DNA of 64,000 nucleotides from Psychrobacter pacificensis (GTDB taxonomy: Bacteria > Pseudomonadota > Gammaproteobacteria > Pseudomonadales > Moraxellaceae), in NCBI RefSeq assembly GCF_900101915.1, contig NZ_FNAL01000009.1:1-64000 (forward strand). The letters are read 5' to 3'. The notes under the pieces were generated by a model, which was not told the origin of the DNA, searched no databases, and was given only the letters and a program-made list of their open reading frames with translations. The translations under genes were made by a program, and so were the position numbers. Positions 1 through 7,148 of this stretch are shown one piece after another. Positions within the stretch are counted from its first letter, which is position 1; each line of letters begins with the position of its first letter.

Positions 1-290
1 AACGGTGTTCTTTGGCTACCCTAAAGACATTAGAAAAGTCATATATACCACCAATGCTATTGAGTCGCTAAACAGTGTGATTCGGACAGCGGTGAATAAG
101 CGTAAGGTGTTCCCGTCTGATCAGGCAGCGTTTAAAGTGGTGTACTTAGCCACCCAGCAGGCATCCAAAAAGTGGTCGATGCCTATTCGTAACTGGACGT
201 CTGCTCTTAATCGCTTTATGATTATGTTTGATGATCGTATTAGTAAGCATTTAATCTAAATGGCAGTTACACAGAATTCGGGATGGTCTC
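1..290 (+). mobile_element. Right end of an IS256-family insertion sequence (left part outside window)
   Basis: The last part of an IS256-type transposase gene is followed, 3 bp after its stop codon, by a probable terminal inverted repeat at about 263-290. On the complementary strand this repeat starts GAGACCATCCCGAATTCTGT, the GAGAC...CTGTGTAA style of end common in IS256 relatives. The other end and the target duplication lie outside the window, so the element's length and intactness cannot be judged. Confidence 0.75.
2..259 (+). CDS. IS256-family transposase, C-terminal fragment cut by window edge
   Basis: This is the C-terminal 85 residues of a mutator-type (IS256) transposase. The reading frame is open to the first base of the window, so the true start lies upstream. 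The block DIRKVIYTTNAIESLNSVIR, a later FPSDQAA, then KKWSMPIRNW and ALNRFMIMF are hallmarks of the C-terminal end of this DDE transposase family. The catalytic residues would be outside the window. The protein would cut and paste its own element. It lies at the left border of an integrase-bearing island, a common landing zone for insertion sequences. Whether the complete copy is active cannot be told from here. Confidence 0.85.
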   Translation, partial: TVFFGYPKDIRKVIYTTNAIESLNSVIRTAVNKRKVFPSDQAAFKVVYLATQQASKKWSMPIRNWTSALNRFMIMFDDRISKHLI

Positions 291-614
291 GACTCTACTA
301 AATAATTAGAATGCATTTATATACCACTGTTCAAGTATTGCTGATGAGCCTGATTCTTTCCGTTTAAGAGTAATTTATGCTCAGAGTTAGGTAAAGGTTT
401 AGATATAAGCGTTATGAGCTATGCTGAAAAACACCATAAAGGTAAATAAACTTGTTAAACTAATAATTCGATAAGGATTTTAGCAGTTAATCTGTATCTA
501 GAAGTGTTCTGATTTTCCGGATGGATTATCAGTGCTAAACAATTGGATTAAATAAAATAAAAGAACCGAAACCTGTATCAAACAGATTTCAGTCTCTCGT
601 ATATGCTCTAAAAT
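291..614. other. Gap between IS end and island gene; no gene seen
   Basis: This AT-rich stretch has stops in all frames and no ORF with a convincing ribosome binding site. It may be the decayed edge of the integrative element or of an older neighbour. I looked for a copy of the tRNA 3' end (tggtgggcccagtaggac) as the far attachment site and did not find it. The only structure noted is the weak hairpin at 568-590. Confidence 0.5.
549..590 (-). terminator. Weak terminator-like hairpin after the DUF3631 gene
   Basis: On the minus strand, an imperfect stem (GAAATCTGT pairing with ACAGGTTTC across a short loop, 568-590) is followed by a T-rich tract at 549-566. It lies about 25 bases past the stop of the gene ending at 615. 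The stem contains a mismatch and the T-run is interrupted, so the call is tentative. Confidence 0.35.
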
Positions 615-2042
615 CTATAGTAAATGTGATAGATAACGTGAAAAGGCATCCTCAAAGTCTCTAACATCGTAACCTTTACCTCGCGCTTCGTTACCGCGTA
701 GGTCACGCGTCCTCATATCTTTAGATGAAATTTTGAATCCACTCAATCGTTTAGCTATTTGCCGTAGGGTGATAGGTTTACCATGATTTAAAGTCGACCA
801 GATCATCTCTGGGTCTCTACATAATCCTGCCAGCAAATTCTTACTCAAAAGTCTGTCTGTCCCATGTAGATTAAAAACGGTTTGAATATCAGCTAATAGC
901 TGCTCATTTAAACTTGGTTCTTCACTTTCTAAACCCGATATTTCAATACAAGCTTTATAAGCCTGCTCTAGCCAGTCATCACCAAGTACTAGTGCAATTT
1001 TTAGAAGTATTTCCCAGTTATCTTGTGCACGATCATTGATATGAGGAGGTAACACTGGCTTTGCTGCTTTTACCGCTAACATATTATCATCAGACCATCT
1101 TGCAAGCTGAGACTGGATAGTTTTAGTGACGTCTATAGGTAATTCACGAAGCCGTTTTTTTGACTCATTTTTCATTTTACGACGCAGAGTTAGAGATATT
1201 GATCGATCTATTAATGTGCCAGGGATTTTGCCAATACCTGAGATTGCTTTAGCACCATATGCATTAAACGCTACTGGCTTATTATCATCTCCAACACAGC
1301 GTAAAACCTTAGAATGCTCAAGACTGTGCCCTGCATTTAGTATGCCCCGCATTTCTTTATCATCATTAATGAAAGTATCAACTTCATCAATAAATAACGT
1401 TGGTGTATAAGCTTCAATGCAACGATACAAAGCTGATTTTGTGATATTAGATGTTGACAGCGACTTTTTGCTCAAAAGGCTCATTAATGTTAATAGCGTA
1501 CTTTTACCGCAGCGTTTTTCTGGAGCATTGATCCAAGCTATCGGCAACACATCACTTGCTGGTACGAGCCATGTCATTAATATCCATAACGTAGCAGAAA
1601 CTTTAACTGCATCAGTGCAAGCGATGTGATCCTCTAGTATCTGATATATTAGACTAACTATTAAAGCAATATCTAATACTGGTTCTGAGCTTGGCTTAGT
1701 ATCAACGACTAAACTTTGAGTGTTTTCATCTAGCTCATTTTTTACATTCTTGACCAATTTATCAAATGCGTTTAATGTTACATTTAAAAACTTAGCAGTA
1801 TCAATTCGTGCTAGCTGATAATCTAGCTCTGGTAATTTAGCTATATTGTTAATAATAGCTTTTGCTTCCTCTGAGCTAATTTTCGGCACATTTTGTGATA
1901 AAATATCTAATGATGGCTGGTCAATGTCATCTTTAGTACTCTTCGAAGGCTGAGCATCTGGCAGGATGCTCAGCTTTTTTATTGGGTCAACTGATTGCTC
2001 ATCAATTGCCTCAGGAGGTGTAACCTTGTTGTTTTTACTCAT
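615..2042 (-). CDS. DUF3631-type P-loop ATPase/helicase-like protein of an integrative element
   Basis: This is a 475-residue protein. A polar N-terminal region of about 120 residues precedes an ATPase-like core with a Walker-A-like stretch APEKRCGKST at residues 173-182 and a Walker-B-like TLFIDEVD at about 215-222. The C-terminal half matches the DUF3631 style (ISGIGKIPGTLIDRSISLTLRRK). DUF3631 proteins occur in phage satellites, plasmids and islands, often fused to primase domains; no primase domain is visible here. The inferred role is DNA unwinding or replication of the excised element. The start is supported by an excellent AAGGAGG 7 bp upstream, which lies inside the 3' end of the AlpA-like gene; only 2 bp separate the genes, suggesting coupled translation. 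Confidence 0.75.
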   Translation of the reverse strand: MSKNNKVTPPEAIDEQSVDPIKKLSILPDAQPSKSTKDDIDQPSLDILSQNVPKISSEEAKAIINNIAKLPELDYQLARIDTAKFLNVTLNAFDKLVKNVKNELDENTQSLVVDTKPSSEPVLDIALIVSLIYQILEDHIACTDAVKVSATLWILMTWLVPASDVLPIAWINAPEKRCGKSTLLTLMSLLSKKSLSTSNITKSALYRCIEAYTPTLFIDEVDTFINDDKEMRGILNAGHSLEHSKVLRCVGDDNKPVAFNAYGAKAISGIGKIPGTLIDRSISLTLRRKMKNESKKRLRELPIDVTKTIQSQLARWSDDNMLAVKAAKPVLPPHINDRAQDNWEILLKIALVLGDDWLEQAYKACIEISGLESEEPSLNEQLLADIQTVFNLHGTDRLLSKNLLAGLCRDPEMIWSTLNHGKPITLRQIAKRLSGFKISSKDMRTRDLRGNEARGKGYDVRDFEDAFSRYLSHLL

Positions 2043-2044
2043 GA

Positions 2045-2308
2045 CTATGCCTCCTTATCATTAGAAAACGTAGAATGGCTCTCAATCCATTCTAGAACCT
2101 CAGAGTTTCGCCAGGCCACTACGGTTGGAGACAGTCTTATGCTGGCAGGAAACCTACCATCACGACTCCACTGGTGTAAAGTCGTTCTCGAAAATGGTAA
2201 AAAAGGAAGGATAGTTTTTGCTCGTGACATGCCCTGGATCGGTAGCGTACTAATTGACTCATTTTTTAGTGACGCGTTACAGTCATTATCGTTATATTGA
2301 TCGGTCAT
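2045..2308 (-). CDS. AlpA-family (MerR-like helix-turn-helix) regulator
   Basis: This is an 87-residue protein of the Phage_AlpA/excisionase type. The segment LPFSRTTLHQWSRDGRFPAS around residues 36-55, followed by VVAWRNSEVLEWIES, is the classic small winged-helix signature of the family. Such proteins activate integrase genes or act as excisionases in P4-like elements. The reading frame extends upstream to 2383, but I chose the ATG at 2306-2308 because GGAGAAATAAA precedes it with good spacing and homology begins after it. It is the first gene of a two-gene unit with the DUF3631 gene. Its upstream region carries a palindrome (2382-2396) and a leader hairpin (2324-2348), so autoregulation is likely. 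Confidence 0.8.
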   Translation of the reverse strand: MTDQYNDNDCNASLKNESISTLPIQGMSRAKTILPFLPFSRTTLHQWSRDGRFPASIRLSPTVVAWRNSEVLEWIESHSTFSNDKEA

Positions 2309-2323
2309 TTTATTTCTCCATGT

Positions 2324-2348
2324 GTACTGCAGCGACATGCTGCGGTAC
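2324..2348 (-). promoter_or_regulatory. Stem-loop in the leader of the AlpA-like gene
   Basis: GTAC-x-GCAGC and GCTGC-x-GTAC form a nearly perfect inverted repeat around a 5-nt loop. It ends about 15 bases before the chosen start codon and just ahead of the ribosome binding site. It could affect translation of the AlpA-like protein or be a protein-binding site. The structure is visible; the function is not. Confidence 0.4.
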
Positions 2349-2381
2349 GTATGGAATATAGTAAAATAAGATAAGAATGTC

Positions 2382-2409
2382 ATCGCAATTTGCGATCACT
2401 AAATCGCAA
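2382..2409. promoter_or_regulatory. Candidate operator upstream of the AlpA-like gene
   Basis: A perfect 7-bp inverted repeat, ATCGCAA-T-TTGCGAT (2382-2396), is followed by a third half-site ATCGCAA at 2403-2409. The first and third ATCGCAA start 21 bp apart, two helical turns. The cluster sits between the end of the coiled-coil gene (2420) and the AlpA-like gene (start 2308), where its promoter should be. Which protein binds is unknown. Confidence 0.5.
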
Positions 2410-2419
2410 GTTGCTAATG

Positions 2420-3415
2420 TTAGCGTTTATAACGCTCATTTGCATCAGCAAAAATGTCTTCAATATTTCTTTGACCAAGTTTCGGAATATTTTCATCTAC
2501 AATATGTTGAATTAAACCAGATTGAGTTGGCTTACCTGTGCTTTTAGGGCTTTCACTTTTAAAATGATATGCAGAGATATCAGGATTTAGTAACAAATCT
2601 TTAAGAACTAATATTAATGAGTAGGCACTATCTTTGACATCATTTTTTGTCTGTTGAGACTGAGATTTATCAAGTTTTTTTCTAAGTATTTCTATTTCTT
2701 TGTTTTTTTGACTAATTATTCTGTTTGTATCAGATAAACTATTTCTCAATTTTGGAAGTTCATGACTACTTTCAATAACTGTTATAATGTACTGTAAGTC
2801 ATTTTTTAAGAATATAAGTTCATAATCATCTTTATTAATAGGCGATAAGGTATAACCTAAAATATTTTTGATTTCATCATTATTGAGATCTTTATCACCA
2901 AAATCAGCCTCAATTTTTTCAGGTATAAACATTTTGGGTCCTAGACTGACCTCTAAATTGCCTCCTAGATATGTGACACTTAAAGGTAGCAATCTGAAGA
3001 CCCCTTCAACTAGTATAGATACTCCGAGATTCTTTGTAGCTCGCTTAGCATTTAAACTGAATAAAAGTTTTTCAATAAAGCGCTTTGTGTTTCTCAGACT
3101 TGTACTTGAATCATAGTCATGAGGGTGGATTGTTTCTCCAATTTCCAGGTTGCACATTTGAGTGCTGATAGTGTGATATAAGCTATCTGTGATTTCTTTT
3201 ATACTTTTTTCTGGAACATCTTCTGCCTCTGTTACAATATCGACTGGACCGCTATAGCTTATATATGGTGTTAGACGATCAGTGTGGATCAAACGTACAA
3301 TACTTTCGTCTTTACTATATGAGCGGTCTTCTGTTTTGAGAAGTAATTCCCTTACTTCGTCTAAAGTATAAAATAACTCTTTATTATAATTCATATTTTT
3401 ACCTGTATTTGTCAT
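2420..3415 (-). CDS. Unrecognised island protein with predicted coiled coil
   Basis: I do not recognise this protein of about 331 residues. The N-terminal part is mixed and polar. A stretch rich in K, E, L and Q (SQKNKEIEILRKKLDKSQSQ) around two thirds of the way suggests a coiled coil. The C-terminal tail (GQRNIEDIFADANERYKR) resembles short tails of other island-borne hypotheticals, but this is an impression only. There are no membrane segments, signal peptide or catalytic motif. The frame is open to 3490, which would overlap the integrase. Starts at 3415 (MTNTGKN, AGG upstream) or 3394 (MNYNKEL, AGGTAAAAAT upstream) are more plausible. It lies between integrase and AlpA-like regulator, the slot where satellites carry accessory or defence cargo. 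Confidence 0.6.
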   Translation of the reverse strand: MTNTGKNMNYNKELFYTLDEVRELLLKTEDRSYSKDESIVRLIHTDRLTPYISYSGPVDIVTEAEDVPEKSIKEITDSLYHTISTQMCNLEIGETIHPHDYDSSTSLRNTKRFIEKLLFSLNAKRATKNLGVSILVEGVFRLLPLSVTYLGGNLEVSLGPKMFIPEKIEADFGDKDLNNDEIKNILGYTLSPINKDDYELIFLKNDLQYIITVIESSHELPKLRNSLSDTNRIISQKNKEIEILRKKLDKSQSQQTKNDVKDSAYSLILVLKDLLLNPDISAYHFKSESPKSTGKPTQSGLIQHIVDENIPKLGQRNIEDIFADANERYKR

Positions 3416-3459
3416 TTTAAAGACCTGAGGTTTTGTTGGGCATACAAACATTACACCCC

Positions 3460-4638
3460 TTATTTTAAAGAGCTTACATAATCCGCCCATTCATCCATCA
3501 TCTTTTGACGGTAATCTAAATGCTGAGCGCCGTTATAGGCTTTACTAATTTTATTTTCTTGCTCATGGGCAAGTTGTAACTCAATGGCTTCATGCATAAA
3601 GCCTTGTTCATGAAGTATAGTGCTCGCCAGTCCTCGGAATCCATGTCCCGTCATTTTATATTTATAGCCCATTTGATATAAAGCGTTAATAAAAGCATTT
3701 TGGCTGTAAGGTTTGCGAGTTGAAGGGTTGTAGAATACATACTGCTCTGAAAAATTCAGCTCTTTAATTTGTTTTAATATATCTATGACCTGTGGTGCAA
3801 GAGGCACAATGTGAGGTCTATCCATCTTCATTTTGTCTGCAGGTATACGCCAAATTTTATCGTTCCAAGCTATCTCTGACCATTCCATGAACCTAAGCTC
3901 ATTGGTACGTACGAATGTGTAGCATAGAAACCATAAGCCTAATTTGACTGTGATATGCCCAGTGTAGTCATTGATATCTTGTAAGAGTTTTGGCAACTCT
4001 TTCGAAGTAATGCGACTATGATTTTTAGTTTTATGCGGTTTAATGGCCGCTGATAAATCTGCTGCTGGGTTTGAGGTAGCCACACCTATACGAATAGCAT
4101 GCTTAAATATCTGTCCTACTTCTGCCATTATGCGGCGAGCCATTTCATTAGCGCCGCGTGCCTCGATACTTTTACCAATCGTCAAAATATCAGGCGATGT
4201 AATGTCGTCGATTAGTTTATGACCGATAACTGGTTTAACGTCACGTGTGTAAGCTGAATAGTTGCGACTAAATGTACTTGGCGCTAAAAAGGTTTTACGG
4301 TCTGCATACCAAGTCTGTGCAATACTATCAAAAAGCCTCGAGCCATCTTGCTCAGCGCGCTTTTCTTTTTTCTTGTCTTTTGGGTTAATACCTTCACTAA
4401 TAAGCTGCTTTATTTCTAGGTTACGCTGTCGTGCTTGTTGTAATGTGATTATTGGGTATTTACCTAAAGTGAGTGACTGCTGTTTACCTTGCCAGCGATA
4501 AGCGCTGACCCAAACCTTATTACCTGTATGTCTTACCCACAGCTGTAGACCATCACCGTCACTGTGCTTATCAGGCCGGCTGGGGGTGCATTTTTCGCTT
4601 GGAGCTAATTTATTGATAATAGTATGAGTTAATGGCAT
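3460..4638 (-). CDS. Tyrosine-type site-specific integrase (DUF4102/P4-like)
   Basis: This is a 392-residue recombinase. The N-terminal DUF4102 arm-binding domain is clear (SDGDGLQLWVRHTGNKVW, LGKYPIITLQQARQ, residues 26-70). A core-binding SAM-like region follows, then the catalytic domain with R244 (VRTNELRF), H332-x-x-R335 (HGFRGLAS), H358 (QLAHEQ) and the nucleophile Y368 (KAYNGAQ). All expected catalytic residues are present. Family members integrate satellites and islands into tRNA genes. Here the gene lies directly beyond the 3' end of a tRNA, with its start facing the tRNA, the usual arrangement. Its upstream region carries four TTGGTATA motifs. The rest of the element lies to the left. 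Confidence 0.92.
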   Translation of the reverse strand: MPLTHTIINKLAPSEKCTPSRPDKHSDGDGLQLWVRHTGNKVWVSAYRWQGKQQSLTLGKYPIITLQQARQRNLEIKQLISEGINPKDKKKEKRAEQDGSRLFDSIAQTWYADRKTFLAPSTFSRNYSAYTRDVKPVIGHKLIDDITSPDILTIGKSIEARGANEMARRIMAEVGQIFKHAIRIGVATSNPAADLSAAIKPHKTKNHSRITSKELPKLLQDINDYTGHITVKLGLWFLCYTFVRTNELRFMEWSEIAWNDKIWRIPADKMKMDRPHIVPLAPQVIDILKQIKELNFSEQYVFYNPSTRKPYSQNAFINALYQMGYKYKMTGHGFRGLASTILHEQGFMHEAIELQLAHEQENKISKAYNGAQHLDYRQKMMDEWADYVSSLK

Positions 4639-4686
4639 GTTGGTATATCTCCGTGTTGGTATAATCTATACCAACAAATATACCAA
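4639..4686. promoter_or_regulatory. Cluster of four TTGGTATA motifs upstream of the integrase
   Basis: Two forward copies (GTTGGTATA at 4639-4647 and 4655-4663) and two reverse copies (TATACCAAC at 4667-4675 and TATACCAA at 4679-4686) are symmetrically arranged. The central pair forms a perfect palindrome GTTGGTATA-ATC-TATACCAAC. The forward copies start 16 bp apart. They abut the integrase start codon, so they fit either arm-type integrase or excisionase sites, or an operator controlling the integrase. Confidence 0.55.
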
Positions 4687-4741
4687 TATTCTATATAGTT
4701 CGCCATATACCTATATATTCCGAAACTTCTAAAATCCCCAT

Positions 4742-4776
4742 AAAAAAAGGCTTGCCGCATCGCTGCGAACAAGCCT
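4742..4776 (-). terminator. Rho-independent terminator of the tRNA gene
   Basis: On the minus strand, AGGCTTG and CAAGCCT form a 7-bp stem around a 15-nt loop that ends in a run of T (plus-strand A at 4742-4748). It starts about a dozen bases past the tRNA 3' end. It lies between the tRNA and the integrase, so the host terminator or an element-supplied copy now ends the tRNA transcript. Confidence 0.8.
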
Positions 4777-4787
4777 GATTTAAAATA

Positions 4788-4864
4788 TGGTGGGCCCAGT
4801 AGGACTTGAACCTACGACCAAAGGATTATGAGTCCTCTGCTCTAACCAACTGAGCTATGGGCCC
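4788..4864 (-). tRNA. tRNA-Met (CAU anticodon), possibly the lysidine-modified tRNA-Ile2
   Basis: This 77-nt cloverleaf on the minus strand begins GGGCCCATAGCTCAGTTGG, has the anticodon loop CTCATAA and ends with an encoded CCA. The anticodon is CAU. Elongator tRNA-Met and the minor tRNA-Ile2 share it. Pairs C4-G69 and C5-G68 in the acceptor stem, and the T-arm TTCAAGTC, look more like the E. coli ileX-type tRNA-Ile2 than metT. Standard software would label it Met. Its 3' end is the probable attachment site of the element to its left. Confidence 0.9.
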
Positions 4865-4957
4865 TAACGTTAGACGCACAATGATACCTGATTTTTTGAA
4901 TTTTTCAAGTAAAAGATGGCAAGTAACCAATAAATTTTTAATCGGTTTAAAAGCGGA

Positions 4958-5770
4958 TTAAAAGCCACTACCAGCCATAGTCAGGCTACGCCCCCCATCG
5001 ATTGTGATAATTTCACCTGTGACATAATGCGCCTGTACCAAGTACAGTACACTATGAGCAATCTCCTCAGGTTTACCGATTCTTTGCATAGGGATTGAAT
5101 CGATAATATTGGTTTGTTGTACTTCATCCATGGCTTGGTCGCCATTGGGGTCGGGTAAGATATTGACGCCAGGTGCAACACCATTGACGCGTATGTCTGG
5201 TGCCAGCTCTAACGCTAGCGACTGAACCATCATTCGATGCGCAGCCTTTGCCATGTTATAGACCGTATAATTGTTAAACGGTCTATCATGCGCGTGAATA
5301 TCCAATAAGCTGATAATACAGCCTTGCTGATGTTTGAGGTAGGGCACTAGCGCTTGGCTCAATAGTAAAGGCGCCTTGGCATTGGTTAGAAGTAATTCAT
5401 CCCACTGCGTATAATCAATGTTACCAAGCGGGCTTGGGTAGAACCGTGACGCATTATGTACCAGTACATCTAGCTGTCCAAAGGCTTCTATGATATTTTT
5501 AACAAAATCCTCTAACGCTGCACCATGATTGACTACTGCCAAATCCGCAACAATAACCACTGCGCTATTAGCACGGCTTTTGTTAAATTGGTCAGCTAAG
5601 CTATTAGCTTCTTTTTCGCTACGATGACAATGGATAATGATACGGTAGCCTTGAGTGTGCGCTGCTCTGATAATTGCCGCACCGATGCGCTTAGCGCTAC
5701 CAGTTACCAGCATCACCGGAGGTTGGGTGTCAGTATTCTTTGATAGCAGAGTGTTAGGTTCTTGGTTCAT
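4958..5770 (-). CDS. Short-chain dehydrogenase, pteridine reductase type
   Basis: This 270-residue protein is a classical SDR. The cofactor motif TGSAKRIGAAI is at residues 24-34, NAS near residue 107, and the active-site tyrosine and lysine are in YNMAKAA (about 169-175). The TGxxxRIG variant and the segment NASRFYPSPLG are typical of pteridine reductases (PTR1/FolM-like), which reduce dihydropterins to tetrahydro forms using NADPH. A cytoplasmic role in tetrahydromonapterin or folate reduction is inferred. It follows cca by 26 bp on the same strand, so the two are probably cotranscribed. No good ribosome binding site precedes the first ATG. Generic SDR activity cannot be excluded. Confidence 0.78.
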   Translation of the reverse strand: MNQEPNTLLSKNTDTQPPVMLVTGSAKRIGAAIIRAAHTQGYRIIIHCHRSEKEANSLADQFNKSRANSAVVIVADLAVVNHGAALEDFVKNIIEAFGQLDVLVHNASRFYPSPLGNIDYTQWDELLLTNAKAPLLLSQALVPYLKHQQGCIISLLDIHAHDRPFNNYTVYNMAKAAHRMMVQSLALELAPDIRVNGVAPGVNILPDPNGDQAMDEVQQTNIIDSIPMQRIGKPEEIAHSVLYLVQAHYVTGEIITIDGGRSLTMAGSGF

Positions 5771-5796
5771 AGTGACAATGTTTTTTAAAATGCTTT

Positions 5797-6984
5797 TTAA
5801 TAGGTGTCATGCGCTTGTAAGTGTTCAATTCTGCTTTGACGTAAGGCTGCTCCGATGGCTGGCCCTTTAAGATCTGGTGCAATATCTGTCATACCGATTG
5901 CATGAAAGCTATTTAGTGCTAGCATCATCTGACGGTGCTGTGTTGCCAGCTGTAAGACGTGACTGCAGACAAGGAGCTGTGACAGCTTATCTGGCTCTTT
6001 ATGAGCACCACAAGCTTGTATAAGGTCAATCTTTTTGGCAGCGCTCAGACTGTTTATCATGCTCAGCGTTTCGGCTTGCTGAGCGAATAGGATAGCAAAC
6101 TGCGTATGCGCTTTGGGGACTTTAGCTTTATTACCGGTATCATTGATATCTCTTAGCGCTTTTGATTGGTCAGATTGGTCATGCGTATGTTCATTATTAA
6201 ATAGTGACGGGGTCAGGCTGACCATTAACAGTGCCCAACGCTGTGGCAAGTTTAGGCGCATTTGGCCTGCAAAATATAATGCTGTCTGAACCGTCTCTCG
6301 TATATGAGTGTCCTCCCAAGCATCATGCAATGGGGCAAAGTACTCTGTAAGCGCACCAATCTCAAACAATTGCTGCCAGTATACTTGCGGTGATAGTTGC
6401 ATCGTTGCACGGCTCGACTCTTGCCAGATACGTTCCGCACTCAAATGAGCAAGCTCTCCTGAGTTGACCAGTTGACGCATTAGGGTCAAGGTGTCTTCCG
6501 CAATGGTAAAACCCAAATCATAATAACGCCCGTAAAATCGAGCCGTCCTCAGCACTCGTAATGGGTCTTCGCTAAAAGCGCCAGACACATGGCGCAGTAT
6601 GTGACTCTCTAAATCTTGTAATCCTCCGTAATAGTCAATGACATCGCCACTGACAGGGGTATCATCGGTGAGACTCACAACCTCGATAGCTATTGCATTG
6701 ATGGTCAGATCACGGCGCTGCAAATCCTCTTTTAAACTAACATTAGGACTGGCATGTACGCTAAAGCCTTTATATCCTGAGCCTTGCTTGCGCTCTGTAC
6801 GTGCAAGGGCATACTCTTCATGAGTGGTGGGGTGCAAAAACACAGGGAAGTCCGCACCTACTTGTTGAAACCCTGCATCAAGCATCTCTGAGACAGTTGC
6901 ACCAACGACGACGAAGTCTTTATCTTTGACAGGTTGTTGTAATAGTTGATCTCGAACCGCACCACCCACAAGATAAATTTGCAT
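5797..6984 (-). CDS. cca: CCA-adding tRNA nucleotidyltransferase
   Basis: This enzyme adds or repairs the 3'-terminal CCA of tRNAs from CTP and ATP without a template. The nucleotidyltransferase signature [11 protein letters not shown] is at residues 5-15, and KDKDFVVVG (20-28) carries the catalytic carboxylates. Further conserved blocks are [24 protein letters not shown] and [18 protein letters not shown]. The protein has 395 residues, near the usual 370-415 for gammaproteobacterial enzymes. The second half, where E. coli has an HD phosphohydrolase domain, has no clear HD signature, so it is probably a CCA-adding enzyme only. GAGG precedes the ATG at good distance. The pteridine reductase gene follows on the same strand. 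Confidence 0.93.
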   Translation of the reverse strand: MQIYLVGGAVRDQLLQQPVKDKDFVVVGATVSEMLDAGFQQVGADFPVFLHPTTHEEYALARTERKQGSGYKGFSVHASPNVSLKEDLQRRDLTINAIAIEVVSLTDDTPVSGDVIDYYGGLQDLESHILRHVSGAFSEDPLRVLRTARFYGRYYDLGFTIAEDTLTLMRQLVNSGELAHLSAERIWQESSRATMQLSPQVYWQQLFEIGALTEYFAPLHDAWEDTHIRETVQTALYFAGQMRLNLPQRWALLMVSLTPSLFNNEHTHDQSDQSKALRDINDTGNKAKVPKAHTQFAILFAQQAETLSMINSLSAAKKIDLIQACGAHKEPDKLSQLLVCSHVLQLATQHRQMMLALNSFHAIGMTDIAPDLKGPAIGAALRQSRIEHLQAHDTY

Positions 6985-7034
6985 AAAAGCCTCTTCTTAT
7001 TGAACCGATATCAGCGGCCCAATCGCAATAAATC

Positions 7035-7115
7035 AAAAAACCGCCCATGCGTGATGTGCATTGGCCGGTTTTAGTATAGCAAAAAGGCCCTGCCAATGGA
7101 TGACAGAGCCCTTTT
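7035..7115 (-). terminator. Two tandem terminators between maeB and cca
   Basis: Two hairpins follow the malic enzyme stop. The first (7081-7115) pairs GGGCTCTG with CAGGGCC and ends in T5. The second (7035-7072) pairs AAAACCGGCC with GGCGGTTTT and ends in T6 on the minus strand. The first has A/T tracts on both sides and could work in both directions. Confidence 0.75.
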
Positions 7116-7148
7116 GAATCACATAATCATACGAAGTAGGACGTCTGA

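Noticed and set aside
291-614. Far attachment site of the integrative element
   Set aside because: I searched by eye for the tRNA 3' sequence and its T-arm here and found no match, so no att site is called.
1126-1629. Plus-strand ORFs opposite the DUF3631 gene
   Set aside because: They are complements of a well-supported minus-strand gene, lack ribosome binding sites, and show no family features.
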